This document shows, piece by piece, positions 17,951-27,700 of a stretch of 64,000 nucleotides of DNA. The notes below the pieces were generated by a model. That model was given only the letters and a program-made list of their open reading frames with translations, was not told the DNA's origin and searched no databases. A program made the translations under genes and the position numbers. Source of the DNA: Streptococcus sanguinis (GTDB taxonomy: Bacteria > Bacillota > Bacilli > Lactobacillales > Streptococcaceae); the NCBI RefSeq assembly GCF_900475275.1, contig NZ_LS483364.1, positions 1,860,001 to 1,924,000 on the forward strand, in the 5' to 3' direction. Each line of letters opens with the position of its first letter. Position 1 is the stretch's first letter.

Positions 17951-18401
17951 CTTTTCCTCCATTTTCTAAACTTTCGATATTCTGATAAAACTTGGCCATG
18001 ACTTGAGAAAAAATCAGCAGTTCCTGCTCAGAAACACCATTCAAAATAGAACGGTTCATTTCATCAAAAAAGTCACGGATTTTCTTCATTCTTTCCTGCG
18101 ACTGCGGAGTGAGTCGGATATATTTAGCCCGCTTGTCTGTCTTGCTCGTTTCCAGCTGGATAAAGCCATTCTTCTCCATCCTTTTCATTAAGTTAGAAGC
18201 CACAGATTTGGAAATATCCAACTTCTGCTCAATATCCTTGATAAGAGTATCCTTCCCCTCTTCCGTACGACAGGCGACAATATGCAAGACTTGCCCCTGT
18301 GGCCCAGCCATGGACTCAATCCCGTGCTCCTTAGCAAGCTTTTCCACTATGAGGTGAATCTTTCGTCCAAAACGCTTCATTTCTAATAAAGGCTTTTCCA
18401 T
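17943..18401 (-). CDS. rcrR: MarR-family regulator of the exporter operon, RcrR-like
   Basis: 152-residue winged-helix protein; the recognition region is around residues 55-95 (IEQKLDISKSVASNLMKRMEKNGFI) followed by the wing (ETSKTDKRAKYIRLT). MarR proteins bind palindromes as dimers. I choose ATG at 18401, five bases after AAGGAAG; a TTG directly before it is too close. It leads the operon with two ABC exporters and probably represses its own promoter, where three matching palindromes lie. RcrR of S. mutans has this arrangement. Confidence 0.9.
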   Translation of the reverse strand: MEKPLLEMKRFGRKIHLIVEKLAKEHGIESMAGPQGQVLHIVACRTEEGKDTLIKDIEQKLDISKSVASNLMKRMEKNGFIQLETSKTDKRAKYIRLTPQSQERMKKIRDFFDEMNRSILNGVSEQELLIFSQVMAKFYQNIESLENGGKDV

Positions 18402-18420
18402 CAAAACTTCCTTCCTAGAT

Positions 18421-18508
18421 TGGTTCTCGTGAGAACTAATTAGTTTTCATGAGAACCATTTTACCACATAGAAGAAAGATGTCAAGAAAAAAGTTTCTAT
18501 GAGAACTA
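18421..18508 (-). promoter_or_regulatory. rcrR promoter with three palindromic operator copies
   Basis: TTGACA (18480-18485) and TAAAAT (18458-18463), 16 bases apart, face rcrR. Three related palindromes of the form GTTCTC-TGAGAAC surround them: tggttctcgtgagaacta (18421-18438), tagttttcatgagaacca (18441-18458) and aagtttctatgagaacta (18491-18508). Two lie at and just after the -10, spaced 20 bases apart (about two helix turns); the third lies upstream of the -35. This fits autoregulation by the MarR protein. Confidence 0.8.
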
Positions 18509-18518
18509 TTTTTTCGAT

Positions 18519-18548
18519 AAAAAAATTCAGCCTTTCCCAGGCTGAATT
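18519..18548 (-). terminator. Terminator after the deformylase-like gene
   Basis: Perfect stem aattcagcct / aggctgaatt (18524-18533, 18539-18548), followed by a T run on the minus strand, six bases beyond the stop codon. Confidence 0.85.
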
Positions 18549-18554
18549 ACTTCC

Positions 18555-18965
18555 TTAAATCAAGATTCCTTCCAAATGATCCAATTCATGCTGGCAGATT
18601 TGGGCAGGTAGGCCTTTCAAGGTCATGGTCTGCTGCTGCCAATGTTTATCCAGATAATCAATTGTGATTTCCTGATAACGTTGGGTAGGACGGCTTCCAA
18701 CCAAGGACAGGCAGCTCTCTTCTGTCTGATAAGGGCCTGACTTAGAGCGCAGCACCGGATTAAACATGACTACCGGCACCAAACCATATAGAAAGATAAT
18801 GACTCGCTTACGGACGCCAATCATATTGGCTGCGAGTCCTATACAGTTTTCTTGATTTGCCTGCAGCGTATCCTGCAAGTCTTGAGCCAGATAAAGGTCT
18901 TCTCTGCTAGCCTGCTCTGATGGCTGCTGTAGGAAGAAAATATCTTTGACAATTGCTTTTTCCAT
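18555..18965 (-). CDS. Peptide-deformylase-like protein with altered motifs
   Basis: Compact PDF-family protein of 136 residues. Peptide deformylases remove the formyl group from new proteins, using a metal held by one Cys and two His. Here Cys85 (TEESCLSL) and the QHELDHLEG motif (His126, Glu127, His130) are intact. Motif 1, normally ending AAxQ with a catalytic Gln, reads CIGLAANM, so the Gln is Met48; motif 2 has Ser for Gly (ESCLS). Such short second copies are common in streptococci. Reduced or changed activity is likely; the main deformylase is presumably encoded elsewhere. It forms a transcription unit downstream of scrK or by itself. Confidence 0.82.
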   Translation of the reverse strand: MEKAIVKDIFFLQQPSEQASREDLYLAQDLQDTLQANQENCIGLAANMIGVRKRVIIFLYGLVPVVMFNPVLRSKSGPYQTEESCLSLVGSRPTQRYQEITIDYLDKHWQQQTMTLKGLPAQICQHELDHLEGILI

Positions 18966-19011
18966 TACTTTTCCTCATAGAGAAGGGCCTGATAAATCAG
19001 ACCCTATAAAC

Positions 19012-19911
19012 TTATTTTGCGTGGCGCTCACTAACTTCTTTAGCCAGTACAAAGTTGCCCAGCGTTGCGGAGCCATTTCCAGCCACAGCTGGTGTCACGA
19101 TATAGTCACGAACATCGGGAACTGGCAAATAGCCATTCAGGAGAACTGTGAATTTCTCACGAACCCGATCCAGCATGTGCTGCTGAGCCATAACACCGCC
19201 ACCAAAGACGATGACATCTGGACGGAAAGTCACTGTCGCCTGAATAGCCGCCTGAGCGATATAGTAAGCTTGAATATCCCAGACAGAACTATTGAGTTTA
19301 ATATTTTCCCCACGAACTCCGGTCCGCGCCTCTAAGCTTGGTCCAGCCGCCAATCCTTCCAAACAGCCATTGTGGAAAGGACAAACACCATTGAACTCTT
19401 TTTCCGCATCCATAGGGTGCTTAGCTACATAATAATGCCCCATTTCCGGATGACCTGTTCCGCCGACAAACTCACCTCGCTGGATAGCACCAGCACCGAT
19501 TCCTGTCCCAATCGTATAATAAACCAGATTTTCAATACGACCGCCAGCATTGTTGCGGGCTACCACTTCACCGTAAGCTGAGCTATTGACATCCGTCGTA
19601 AAGTAAATAGGCACATTGAGAGCACGGCGCAGAGCGCCAACAATGTCCACATTAGCCCAGTGCGGCTTAGGAGTAGTCGTAATAAAGCCGTAAGTCTTTG
19701 AGTTGGGATCAATATCAATCGGCCCGAAAGATCCAACAGCTAGACCAGCTAGATTGTCAAAACGAGAAAAGAACTCAATCGTCTTGTCTAGCGTTTCAAT
19801 AGGCGTGGTCGTTGGAAACTGTGTCTTTTCAACAACTTCAAACCGTTCATCGCCTACAGCACAGACAAACTTAGTGCCGCCCGCTTCCAAACTTCCATAC
19901 AATTTTGTCAT
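19012..19911 (-). CDS. scrK: Fructokinase ScrK (ROK family)
   Basis: Phosphorylates the fructose released when ScrB cleaves sucrose-6-phosphate, feeding glycolysis. The 299-residue protein has the ATP phosphate-binding start GSLEAGGTKFVCAVG, GTGIGAGAIQRGE, and the ROK zinc motif with CPFHNGCLEGLAAGPS and GHPEMGHYYV. It lies downstream of scrA in the same direction but has its own promoter and follows the scrA terminator. A hairpin-like repeat (18983-19004) lies between it and the deformylase-like gene but has no T run. Confidence 0.93.
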   Translation of the reverse strand: MTKLYGSLEAGGTKFVCAVGDERFEVVEKTQFPTTTPIETLDKTIEFFSRFDNLAGLAVGSFGPIDIDPNSKTYGFITTTPKPHWANVDIVGALRRALNVPIYFTTDVNSSAYGEVVARNNAGGRIENLVYYTIGTGIGAGAIQRGEFVGGTGHPEMGHYYVAKHPMDAEKEFNGVCPFHNGCLEGLAAGPSLEARTGVRGENIKLNSSVWDIQAYYIAQAAIQATVTFRPDVIVFGGGVMAQQHMLDRVREKFTVLLNGYLPVPDVRDYIVTPAVAGNGSATLGNFVLAKEVSERHAK

Positions 19912-19949
19912 TATAAATCCTCTTTTAACATTTGATTTTTACTCTATTC

Positions 19950-19958
19950 ATTATAGCA
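19950..19958 (-). promoter_or_regulatory. scrK extended -10 promoter
   Basis: On the minus strand TGCTATAAT gives a perfect -10 with the extended TGn motif, about 40 bases before the scrK ATG. No good -35 box is seen at the right distance, as is common for extended -10 promoters. Confidence 0.6.
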
Positions 19959-20024
19959 TATCTCTTGCAGACTTCTTGCCAAAAATAGTCTTTTTAAATC
20001 TTTTTCAACAAGACTGTACTTATG

Positions 20025-20060
20025 ACATAAAAAACGAACAAAAGCTGATTTGTTCGTTTT
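20025..20060 (-). terminator. Terminator of scrA
   Basis: Perfect 12-bp stem aaaacgaacaaa / tttgttcgtttt (20031-20042, 20049-20060) with a six-base loop; the minus strand continues into a T-rich tail. It lies just after the scrA stop. Confidence 0.85.
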
Positions 20061-20070
20061 CTAAATTCCA

Positions 20071-22035
20071 TTAGGCTTTCACTTCGATAACTGCGTCGCC
20101 TTTAGCAAGAGCTCCTTCTGCTACTGGAGTCACAGAAGCGTAGTCAGCTGTGTTTGTAACGATGACCATAGTCGTATCATCCAGACCAGCGGCTGCAATT
20201 TTCTCAGCTTCAAATGTTCCCAGAACATCGCCAGCTTTGACCTTGTCACCTTGAGCAACCTTTTGGTCAAAGCCTTCGCCGCCCATAGATACTGTGTCGA
20301 TTCCGACGTGAATCAGAATTTCAGCACCATTGGCTGTCTTCAAACCATAAGCATGGCCAGTCGCGAATGCAATCGTAACTTCTGCATCAGCCGGAGCATA
20401 AACCACACCTTCGCTAGGTTTGATAGCAATTCCTCGTCCCATCGCTCCGCTAGAGAAAACAGGATCATCAACATCGCTCAAAGCTACTGCCTGACCAACA
20501 ATTGGAGAAATAATTGTTTCGTCTTGGAGGGCAGCTGGCACATTACCAGTTGTTTCTTCTTCGACCTGTGTTTCAGTTTCAGCTTTTTCATCTTTTTTAT
20601 CAAGAGCAACTCTCAAAGCAACGCTAGGGATTGAAGCTTTTGATAAAACATCTGTCATTTTATCTTGCCACTCATCTTTCTCATCTTCAAAACCAAACAT
20701 ATAAGTCAATGCAAATCCAAGAGCAAATGATACAGCTACCATGAAGAGATATTGGAAGAGTTGTCCATTACCGATATAAAGCATTGTACCTGGAATGATA
20801 GTGATACCATTACCAGTACCAGCAAGTCCAAGGAGAGATGCCAAGCCACCACCAATTGCACCAGCAATCAATGAAAGGAAGAAGGGTTTGCGGTAACGCA
20901 AGTTAACCCCGAAGATAGCTGGCTCTGTAATACCAAGGAAGGCAGAAAGAGCAGCTGGGAAAGCAAGGGCTTTTAACTTAGGATTTTTCGTTTTGAACGC
21001 AACAGCTACAGTCGCTGCACCTTGGGCTGTCATAGCAGCAGTGATAATCGCATTAAATGGATTCACCTTATCAGTAGCGAGTAACTGAATTTCAAGCAAG
21101 TTGAAGATATGGTGAACACCTGATACGACAATCAATTGGTGAACTCCACCAATCACCAAACCACCTAAACCAAACGGTAAAGCAAGGATTGCTTTTGTTC
21201 CAAACAAAATGTAGTTTTCAACAACGTGGAATACTGGTCCGATGACGAAAAGTCCAAGGATAGACATTACCAAAAGTGTAACGAATGGTGTCACCAATAG
21301 ATCCAAGACATCTGGCACAACCTTGCGGAGAGCTTTTTCAAACTTAGCTCCAACAACCCCGATAATGAAGGCTGGAAGAACAGAACCTTGCAAACCAACA
21401 ACTGGGATGAAGCCAAAGAATTTCATGGCAGTCACTTCGCCACCTGATGCTACTGCCCAAGCATTTGGAAGCGAGCCAGACACCAGCATCATACCAAGGA
21501 CGATACCAACAGCTGGATTTCCACCAAATACACGGAAGGTTGACCAAACAACCAAACCTGGCAAGATAATGAAGGCTGTATCCGTAAGGATTTCTGTATA
21601 GGTCTTCACATCATCTGGAAGTGTCATCCCAAGAGCGTTCAAGAGTCCACGCACACCCATGAAGAGACCTGTTGCTACGATAACTGGAATGATTGGTACA
21701 AATACGTCACCAAATGTACGGATGGCGCGTTGGAACCAATTCCCTTGCTTAGCAGCTTCTGCTTTCATGTCATCTTTTGATGAAGTTGGCAATCCTAAGG
21801 CTACAACTTCGTCATAGATTTTATTAACCGTACCGGTACCAAAGATAATCTGGTACTGGCCGGAGTTAAAGAAGGCACCCTGCACTTTTTCCAGATTTTC
21901 GACAGTATTTTTGTCGATTTTACTTTCATCTTTAACCATCACGCGCAAGCGAGTCGCACAGTGAGCCACACTGTTGACATTCTCGCGTCCGCCAAGGGCT
22001 TCGATGACTTTTTTTGCAATTTCAGTATTATTCAT
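20071..22035 (-). CDS. scrA: Sucrose-specific PTS enzyme IIBCA
   Basis: Imports and phosphorylates sucrose to sucrose-6-phosphate. The 654-residue protein has all three domains: IIB with phosphorylated Cys26 (VAHCATRLRV), a multi-helix IIC domain (about 105-455), and a C-terminal IIA domain (from about 505) with the His in EILIHVGIDTV. I start at the ATG at 22035, after AAGGAG; a TTG two codons upstream is unlikely. It is divergent from scrB-scrR across a shared control region, the normal streptococcal arrangement. Confidence 0.94.
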   Translation of the reverse strand: MNNTEIAKKVIEALGGRENVNSVAHCATRLRVMVKDESKIDKNTVENLEKVQGAFFNSGQYQIIFGTGTVNKIYDEVVALGLPTSSKDDMKAEAAKQGNWFQRAIRTFGDVFVPIIPVIVATGLFMGVRGLLNALGMTLPDDVKTYTEILTDTAFIILPGLVVWSTFRVFGGNPAVGIVLGMMLVSGSLPNAWAVASGGEVTAMKFFGFIPVVGLQGSVLPAFIIGVVGAKFEKALRKVVPDVLDLLVTPFVTLLVMSILGLFVIGPVFHVVENYILFGTKAILALPFGLGGLVIGGVHQLIVVSGVHHIFNLLEIQLLATDKVNPFNAIITAAMTAQGAATVAVAFKTKNPKLKALAFPAALSAFLGITEPAIFGVNLRYRKPFFLSLIAGAIGGGLASLLGLAGTGNGITIIPGTMLYIGNGQLFQYLFMVAVSFALGFALTYMFGFEDEKDEWQDKMTDVLSKASIPSVALRVALDKKDEKAETETQVEEETTGNVPAALQDETIISPIVGQAVALSDVDDPVFSSGAMGRGIAIKPSEGVVYAPADAEVTIAFATGHAYGLKTANGAEILIHVGIDTVSMGGEGFDQKVAQGDKVKAGDVLGTFEAEKIAAAGLDDTTMVIVTNTADYASVTPVAEGALAKGDAVIEVKA

Positions 22036-22061
22036 TTGCAAAAATCTCCTTATAAATATTT

Positions 22062-22200
22062 TTAACTTTTGAAAGCGATTTTATCGCCTTTACGAATATT
22101 ATTTTACCATGATTCAAAAATATGTCAAGCGTTTTGCAGAAAAAATATTTTTTTACTGTTAAATGTTGATTTTTCGTCGGAAAACGTTTACTATAGTAAT
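22062..22200. promoter_or_regulatory. Divergent scrA / scrB control region
   Basis: For scrA (minus): TTGACA (22123-22128) and TAAAAT (22101-22106), 16 apart, with a palindrome gcgatttttatcgc-like (GCGAT-n3-ATCGC, about 22075-22087) near the start site and a one-mismatch cre-like sequence (TTGAAAGCGATTTTA). LacI-type half sites with central CGTTT lie at 22124-22140 (caagcgttttgcag) and 22178-22193 (ggaaaacgtttacta), the second overlapping the scrB promoter region (TTGATT, then TACTAT). I infer ScrR operators at the CGTTT sites. Confidence 0.65.
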
Positions 22201-22230
22201 AAGAAATAATATGATTCGGAGGACAAAAGA

Positions 22231-23685
22231 TTGGCTTGGACTACTGAAAAACGCTACAAACGCTATGAAGACTGGACTCAGGAAGAGCTACAACAGATCA
22301 AAGAAAACATCGCTAAATCTCCTTGGCGGGCTAACTACCATGTGGAGCCTCAGACGGGTCTGCTCAATGATCCCAATGGCTTTTCTTATTTTGACGGCAA
22401 GTGGGTGGTTTTCTACCAAAACTTTCCTTTCGGAGCAGCTCACGGTCTCAAGTGCTGGGTCCAGATGGAAAGTGACGACCTAGTTCACTTCACGGAAACT
22501 GGTCTTCGAGTGCTGCCAGATACTGCTCTGGACAGCCACGGTGCCTACTCAGGCTCTGCCATGCAGTTTGACGACAAGCTCTTTCTCTTCTATACTGGCA
22601 ATGTTCGTGATGAGAATTGGGTGCGTCACCCCTATCAGATCGGTGCCTTGTTAGATAAATCAGGTAAGCTCGAAAAAATTGACAAGGTCTTGATTGAGCA
22701 ACCTGCTGAAGCGACCGACCACTTCCGCGATCCGCAGATTTTCAACTACAAAGGGCAATTCTATGCTATTGTCGGTGGACAAAACCTAGACAAGCAAGGC
22801 TATGTCAAGCTTTACAAGGCAGTTGATAATGACTATACCAACTGGGAATCCGTCGGTGATTTGGACTTCGCCAATGACAAGACAGCCTATATGATGGAGT
22901 GTCCTAATCTAGTCTTTATCAATGACCAACCAGTCCTGCTCTATTGTCCTCAAGGTTTGTCTAAGGATGTACAGGACTATGGCAACATTTATCCAAACAT
23001 GTATAAAATAGGTCGATCGTTTGACACAAACAAAGCTGCTATGATTAATCTTAGCCCTATCCAAAATCTGGACTACGGTTTCGACTGCTACGCGACCCAA
23101 GCTTTTAACGCACCTGACGGTCGTGCACTGGCTGTCAGCTGGCTAGGCTTGCCTGATGTGGAATACCCATCTGACCGCTTCGACCATCAAGGGGCCTTCT
23201 CTCTCGTCAAGGAATTAAGTCTGAAAGACGGCAAGCTCTACCAATACCCAGTGCCTGCTATCAAGGATTTGCGAGCAGAGGAACAGCCTTTCACTGCTCT
23301 GGCAGAAAGCAAGAACAGCTACGAACTAGAACTAGATTTCGCTGCGAACACCGAACACGAAATCGTCCTCTTTGCAGACAAGGATGGCAAGGGGTTACGC
23401 ATCAATTTTGACCTCAAGGAAGGTCAAGTGACCGTTGACCGCAGTCAGGCGGGTGAGCCATTCGCTCTGGACTTTGGAACCAGCCGAAGCTGTGATATTG
23501 ACAAAGAAGCCACAAGTGCTACTATCTTCATCGATAAATCAATTTTTGAAATTTTCATCAATAAAGGAGAGAAAGTATTTTCCGGCCGTGTCTTCCCGAG
23601 AGAAGACCAGACAGGCATTGCTATTACTAAGGGCAATCCAACCGGTACTTACTATGAATTAGATTATGGTCGCAAAGCTAACTGA
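22231..23685 (+). CDS. scrB: Sucrose-6-phosphate hydrolase ScrB
   Basis: GH32 enzyme splitting sucrose-6-phosphate into glucose-6-phosphate and fructose. The 484-residue protein has the nucleophile region TGLLNDPNGFSYF, the HFRDPQIF motif and the acid/base YMMECPNLVF. The start is a TTG at 22231, nine bases after CGGAGG; no ATG is available in frame near the conserved start RYKRYEDWTQEE. It overlaps the 5' end of scrR by 20 bases, so the repressor is coupled to the hydrolase. Confidence 0.93.
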   Translation: MAWTTEKRYKRYEDWTQEELQQIKENIAKSPWRANYHVEPQTGLLNDPNGFSYFDGKWVVFYQNFPFGAAHGLKCWVQMESDDLVHFTETGLRVLPDTALDSHGAYSGSAMQFDDKLFLFYTGNVRDENWVRHPYQIGALLDKSGKLEKIDKVLIEQPAEATDHFRDPQIFNYKGQFYAIVGGQNLDKQGYVKLYKAVDNDYTNWESVGDLDFANDKTAYMMECPNLVFINDQPVLLYCPQGLSKDVQDYGNIYPNMYKIGRSFDTNKAAMINLSPIQNLDYGFDCYATQAFNAPDGRALAVSWLGLPDVEYPSDRFDHQGAFSLVKELSLKDGKLYQYPVPAIKDLRAEEQPFTALAESKNSYELELDFAANTEHEIVLFADKDGKGLRINFDLKEGQVTVDRSQAGEPFALDFGTSRSCDIDKEATSATIFIDKSIFEIFINKGEKVFSGRVFPREDQTGIAITKGNPTGTYYELDYGRKAN

Positions 23686-24631
23686 TGTAGCAAAACTAGC
23701 AGGAGTCAGCCCCACAACTGTTTCCCGCGTCATCAACAGAAAAGGCTACTTATCCGACAAAACGATCTCTAAGGTTGAGGCAGCCATGCGAGAATTGTCC
23801 TACAAGCCCAACAATCTGGCGCGGAGCCTCCAAGGAAAATCGGCCAAGCTAATTGGACTCATTTTCCCTAATATCAGCAATGTCTTTTACGCAGAATTGA
23901 TTGACAAGCTGGAGCATGAGCTCTTTAAACAAGGCTATAAAACTATCATCTGCAATAGTGAGCATGACTCAGACAAGGAGCGTGAATACCTTGAGATGCT
24001 GGAAGCCAATCAGGTGGACGGCATCATTTCTGGCAGCCACAATCTAGGCATCGAGGACTACAATCGCGTGACCGCTCCAATCATTGCCTTTGACCGCAAT
24101 CTTTCGCCGGATATCCCTGTCGTCTCCTCAGACAACTATGGTGGCGGAGTGCTGGCGGCCCAGACCTTAGTCAAGGCTGGAGCTCAAAACATCATCATGA
24201 TTACTGGCAATGACAATTCCAACTCGCCAACTGGCCTGCGCCACGCTGGCTTCGCTTCCGTCCTGCCAGACGCACCTATTATCAATGTTTCCAGTGATTT
24301 CTCACCGGTCCGAAAGGAAATGGAAATCAAGCAAATTCTGACTCAGACCAAACCTGATGGCATTTTTACATCAGACGATCTGACAGCCATTTTAATTATG
24401 AAAGTCGCACAGGAGCTGAACATCCAGATCCCTGAAGATTTGAAAATCATCGGCTATGATGGCACCTACTTTGTGGAGAACTACTACCCACAGCTAGCAA
24501 CGATCAAACAGCCACTGAAAGATATCGCCCGTCTCTCTGTAGACCTACTCCTCAAAAAAATTGCCGGCCAAGAAGTCCAAACAACTGGCTATTTCCTGCC
24601 AGTCAGCCTCTTGCCCGGTAAGAGTGTTTAA
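23666..24631 (+). CDS. scrR: Sucrose operon repressor ScrR (LacI family)
   Basis: 321-residue LacI/GalR repressor with an N-terminal helix-turn-helix (KLTDVAKLAGVSPTTVSRVI), hinge (NNLARSLQGKSAKLIGLIFP) and periplasmic-binding-like effector domain. In streptococci ScrR represses scrA and scrB. Its ATG lies within the end of scrB. A strong terminator follows. Confidence 0.93.
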   Translation: MVAKLTDVAKLAGVSPTTVSRVINRKGYLSDKTISKVEAAMRELSYKPNNLARSLQGKSAKLIGLIFPNISNVFYAELIDKLEHELFKQGYKTIICNSEHDSDKEREYLEMLEANQVDGIISGSHNLGIEDYNRVTAPIIAFDRNLSPDIPVVSSDNYGGGVLAAQTLVKAGAQNIIMITGNDNSNSPTGLRHAGFASVLPDAPIINVSSDFSPVRKEMEIKQILTQTKPDGIFTSDDLTAILIMKVAQELNIQIPEDLKIIGYDGTYFVENYYPQLATIKQPLKDIARLSVDLLLKKIAGQEVQTTGYFLPVSLLPGKSV

Positions 24632-24646
24632 AACTTATACAAACAA

Positions 24647-24684
24647 GGAAAGACGACCTCCATTATTGGAAGTCGTCTTTATTA
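24647..24684 (+). terminator. Terminator of scrBR, possibly bidirectional
   Basis: Stem aaagacgac / gtcgtcttt (24649-24657, 24672-24680) with extra partial pairing inside. The + strand continues TTTATTAG. The convergent pulA gene has no terminator of its own, so this may serve both. Confidence 0.75.
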
Positions 24685-24725
24685 GCCATAGTCTAAAAAT
24701 TTCTCACAGGGCATTAATCAAATTA

Positions 24726-27700
24726 CTACTCTTTCTTTCTAAAGCTTAACAGACCGGCTAGAAAAGCAAGGAAGCCACCTAAAAGTGCCAGCAGGGAAGT
24801 GCTTGTTCCGGTTTTTGGCAAGGCTTTTTCTGTTTGGCTAGCCGCTTCTTTTACTGCTGAAGCCTGAGGTTTTTGCGTATCCAAGGATAAAGCCTGAGGC
24901 TGAGCTTTGGCTACAGAAGCGGCAGACAACTTCTCTTCTTGAGCTGCTGGAGCTTGGGATTTTTCTTCCTGAGCTGGGTTTGCTTTTCGAAGTCGCAAAA
25001 TAGTCGCTGTCAGCGGAGCTAAGGCTAAACCATTGCCGTTTCTGGTGACACCTGCTGGATCAGAAATGGCTGTCACTCCTGCGGTATTGCCATCTGCCAC
25101 AACTTCTGCACCTGCCAGATGCTTGTAGGCTTCACCAAAGTTGAATTGTCGTTCCTTGGTGTCTGCATTGACAAAGATAGCATAAATATCGCCATTCGAC
25201 GCAACCACTTGGTAGCCGAGAACAAGGTCCTCTTTCTCAATACCATCCTTGCCAGGCTGGGTGATGAGGGTCACATTTTGCTCCACTTCATCTTTGGAGC
25301 TGCGGGTAAAGGCATCCGTTGATTTCCGCAAGGCAATCAAGCCTTTCATATAGGCACGACTCTTGGCATTTTCAGGGAACTTTTCCGAATCAGTCGCCTT
25401 GGTCCAGTCAAAATGATTGACCGCGTCGCTCGAATCATAAGAATCATGAATGAAGTACGGATAGTCAAACGGCGTGCCGTCTTCATTGGTCAACAAATGC
25501 GCTTTGTTTGGAACCTTGTCTTCGGAGACAGGATATTTATAGGCAGGATCGCGGAATTGCTTGGTCCGGCCGTACTCTTGACCAGAGTGGATAAATGGTG
25601 TCCCTTGCGAAGTCAGAATCATCAGATTTCCCAAACGTAGGCGGCGATGAATCTCCTGATAGTTGGCTGCCACTGCCGGATCTTTCTTGATTGACTGGGC
25701 AATAATATCAAAGAGCGTCAGATTATCATGGGCTGCGATGTATTGAATCACATCCCCTGGACTATCCGCCTCAAAATTGGTTGGTTGCGCCTTGATGTTT
25801 TTAAAGACATTTTCTACACTGCGTTTGCCACCGGTGATAAAGGCTGGTGTTCCCTCATTTGGATAACCTGATTTCAAGGTATTGCGAATATCATCTGAGA
25901 AGACTGCTACCGTGTCTGTTGACTTCATCCAAGACTGGTCAGCAGGCTGAACAGCTTTATTTTCATCACCTGTATAGGTCTTCCAGCCCTCACCCAGCAT
26001 AATGAGATTTGGGTTGAGCTTCTTGGCTTCCTCAAAGGCTTTTTGGATGGACTCAGCATCGTGGTCCCCCATCATATCAAAGCGGAAGCCATCTACCTTG
26101 TACTGTTCTGTCAGGTACTTGATCGAATCCACCAAGACCCGTCTGCTCATATAGTGAGTAGTACCCAAGCGGCCGCCACCAAAGCTGGTTCTCGGTGTGC
26201 CATCCGCATCCATAAAGTGATAGTAATTTGGTTCCAAATCTTCAAAGATTGAGGTCTTAGCCGTATGATTATAGACCACATCCATGATAACGCCCATGCC
26301 ACGCTTATGAATTTCGTTGACAAGGTTTTTGAATTCCTCAATGCGCTTGGCTGGATCTGTCGGCGCGCTGGAGTACATACCTGTCAGCGAAAAATAGTTT
26401 TGCGGGTCATAGCCCCAGTTGTAGTTGCTGTTGCTAGAAGCGTACTTGTCCATGCGCTCAGCATTTTTCAGCTCATTTACAAAGTAATAACTTAGAACTG
26501 GCAAGAGCTGAACGTGGGTCACTCCTAAGTCTTTCAAATAATCCAATTTCTCAATGAAAGCTGAGAAGGTTCCAAATTGAGATTTCAAATCCTTTGAAAT
26601 AGCTGGATCAGAGGTAAAGTCACGAACGTGCGCCTCATAAATCAAGGCATCTTCCCGCTTCTTGAAGTTCGGAATTGTAGCATAGGTCAGGTCTTTCGGT
26701 CCATATTCACTTGGATCTACAAAGGCTGCCTTAGCAATCTTGTAGGCATCCCCCTTGTCCGCATCTTCACTGTTCCAAGCTGCTAAAGACTTGGCATAAG
26801 GATCCAGCACAAGAAACTTTTTGCCGCCGCGAGTAATTTCATAATGATAGAAATAGCCACGATAGTCAGAAATCCCCAGGCCGCTCTCAGGCGTTAAGCT
26901 GCTGGTCCATGTGCCAGACTCCCCTTTCTGCATAGCCAAGCGTCCAATAACCTTGTTCTGATCTTCTTTGTCATAGACCACCAAATCAACTTGGTCCGCA
27001 CTTGGTGACCAGAAGGTTAGGTCCACTTGTTTGCCCGCTTGAGAAACACGTGCTCCCAAATCACCATCATACTTGTAGATACTATCCTTCAGCTGCCAGT
27101 TCATGCTGGTTTTGAATTGATCATTGCCATATTTGATAAGGTAAGGTGACTGAGCTTGGTTAAAATCACCGATGAATTTGGCGCTTTTAGTCTTAGGATC
27201 CAGAACTACATCTTTAACAACGACGTCATTGCCATCTTTGTCTGTAATCTTTAAATTCTTTAAAATATCCTCTTTTTTAGCGTTTTCTAAGGTAGAAAAG
27301 CTGGCTTCAATCTCGGTCAATCCTACATGCTGGGCTCCTGTCATACGAATATCGTTGACAAAGTAAGGGTTGGTATAAACTGTCGGATCCGCATCACGCA
27401 AGAAAATTTGGCTGTTTTTCTCCAAATTAGCGAAATTATAATCCTGATTTTGAATCTTCACATCATCTCCTGATTTACTTTCGTCTAGAAGCAAAAAGCC
27501 AATCATCTTAGCAGCATCTTTCAAGGGAACATCTACATAGCGACCATATTTCCCAGTATTTTCAAAATCCACTCCATCAGGCCAATTCTTGCTTGGATTT
27601 TGGACATCTCCCCAGAGCCAGAGTGACTTCTTATCATACTGGCCATCTGTACGATAGTAGTTGATTCGAACCATCCCTTTTTTCAAAGGCTCATAAGTAT

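Noticed and set aside
18983..19004. Hairpin agggcctgat / atcagaccct between scrK and the deformylase-like gene as terminator
   Set aside because: The stem is interrupted by a mismatch and has no T run on either strand; it may be a weak or partial element only.
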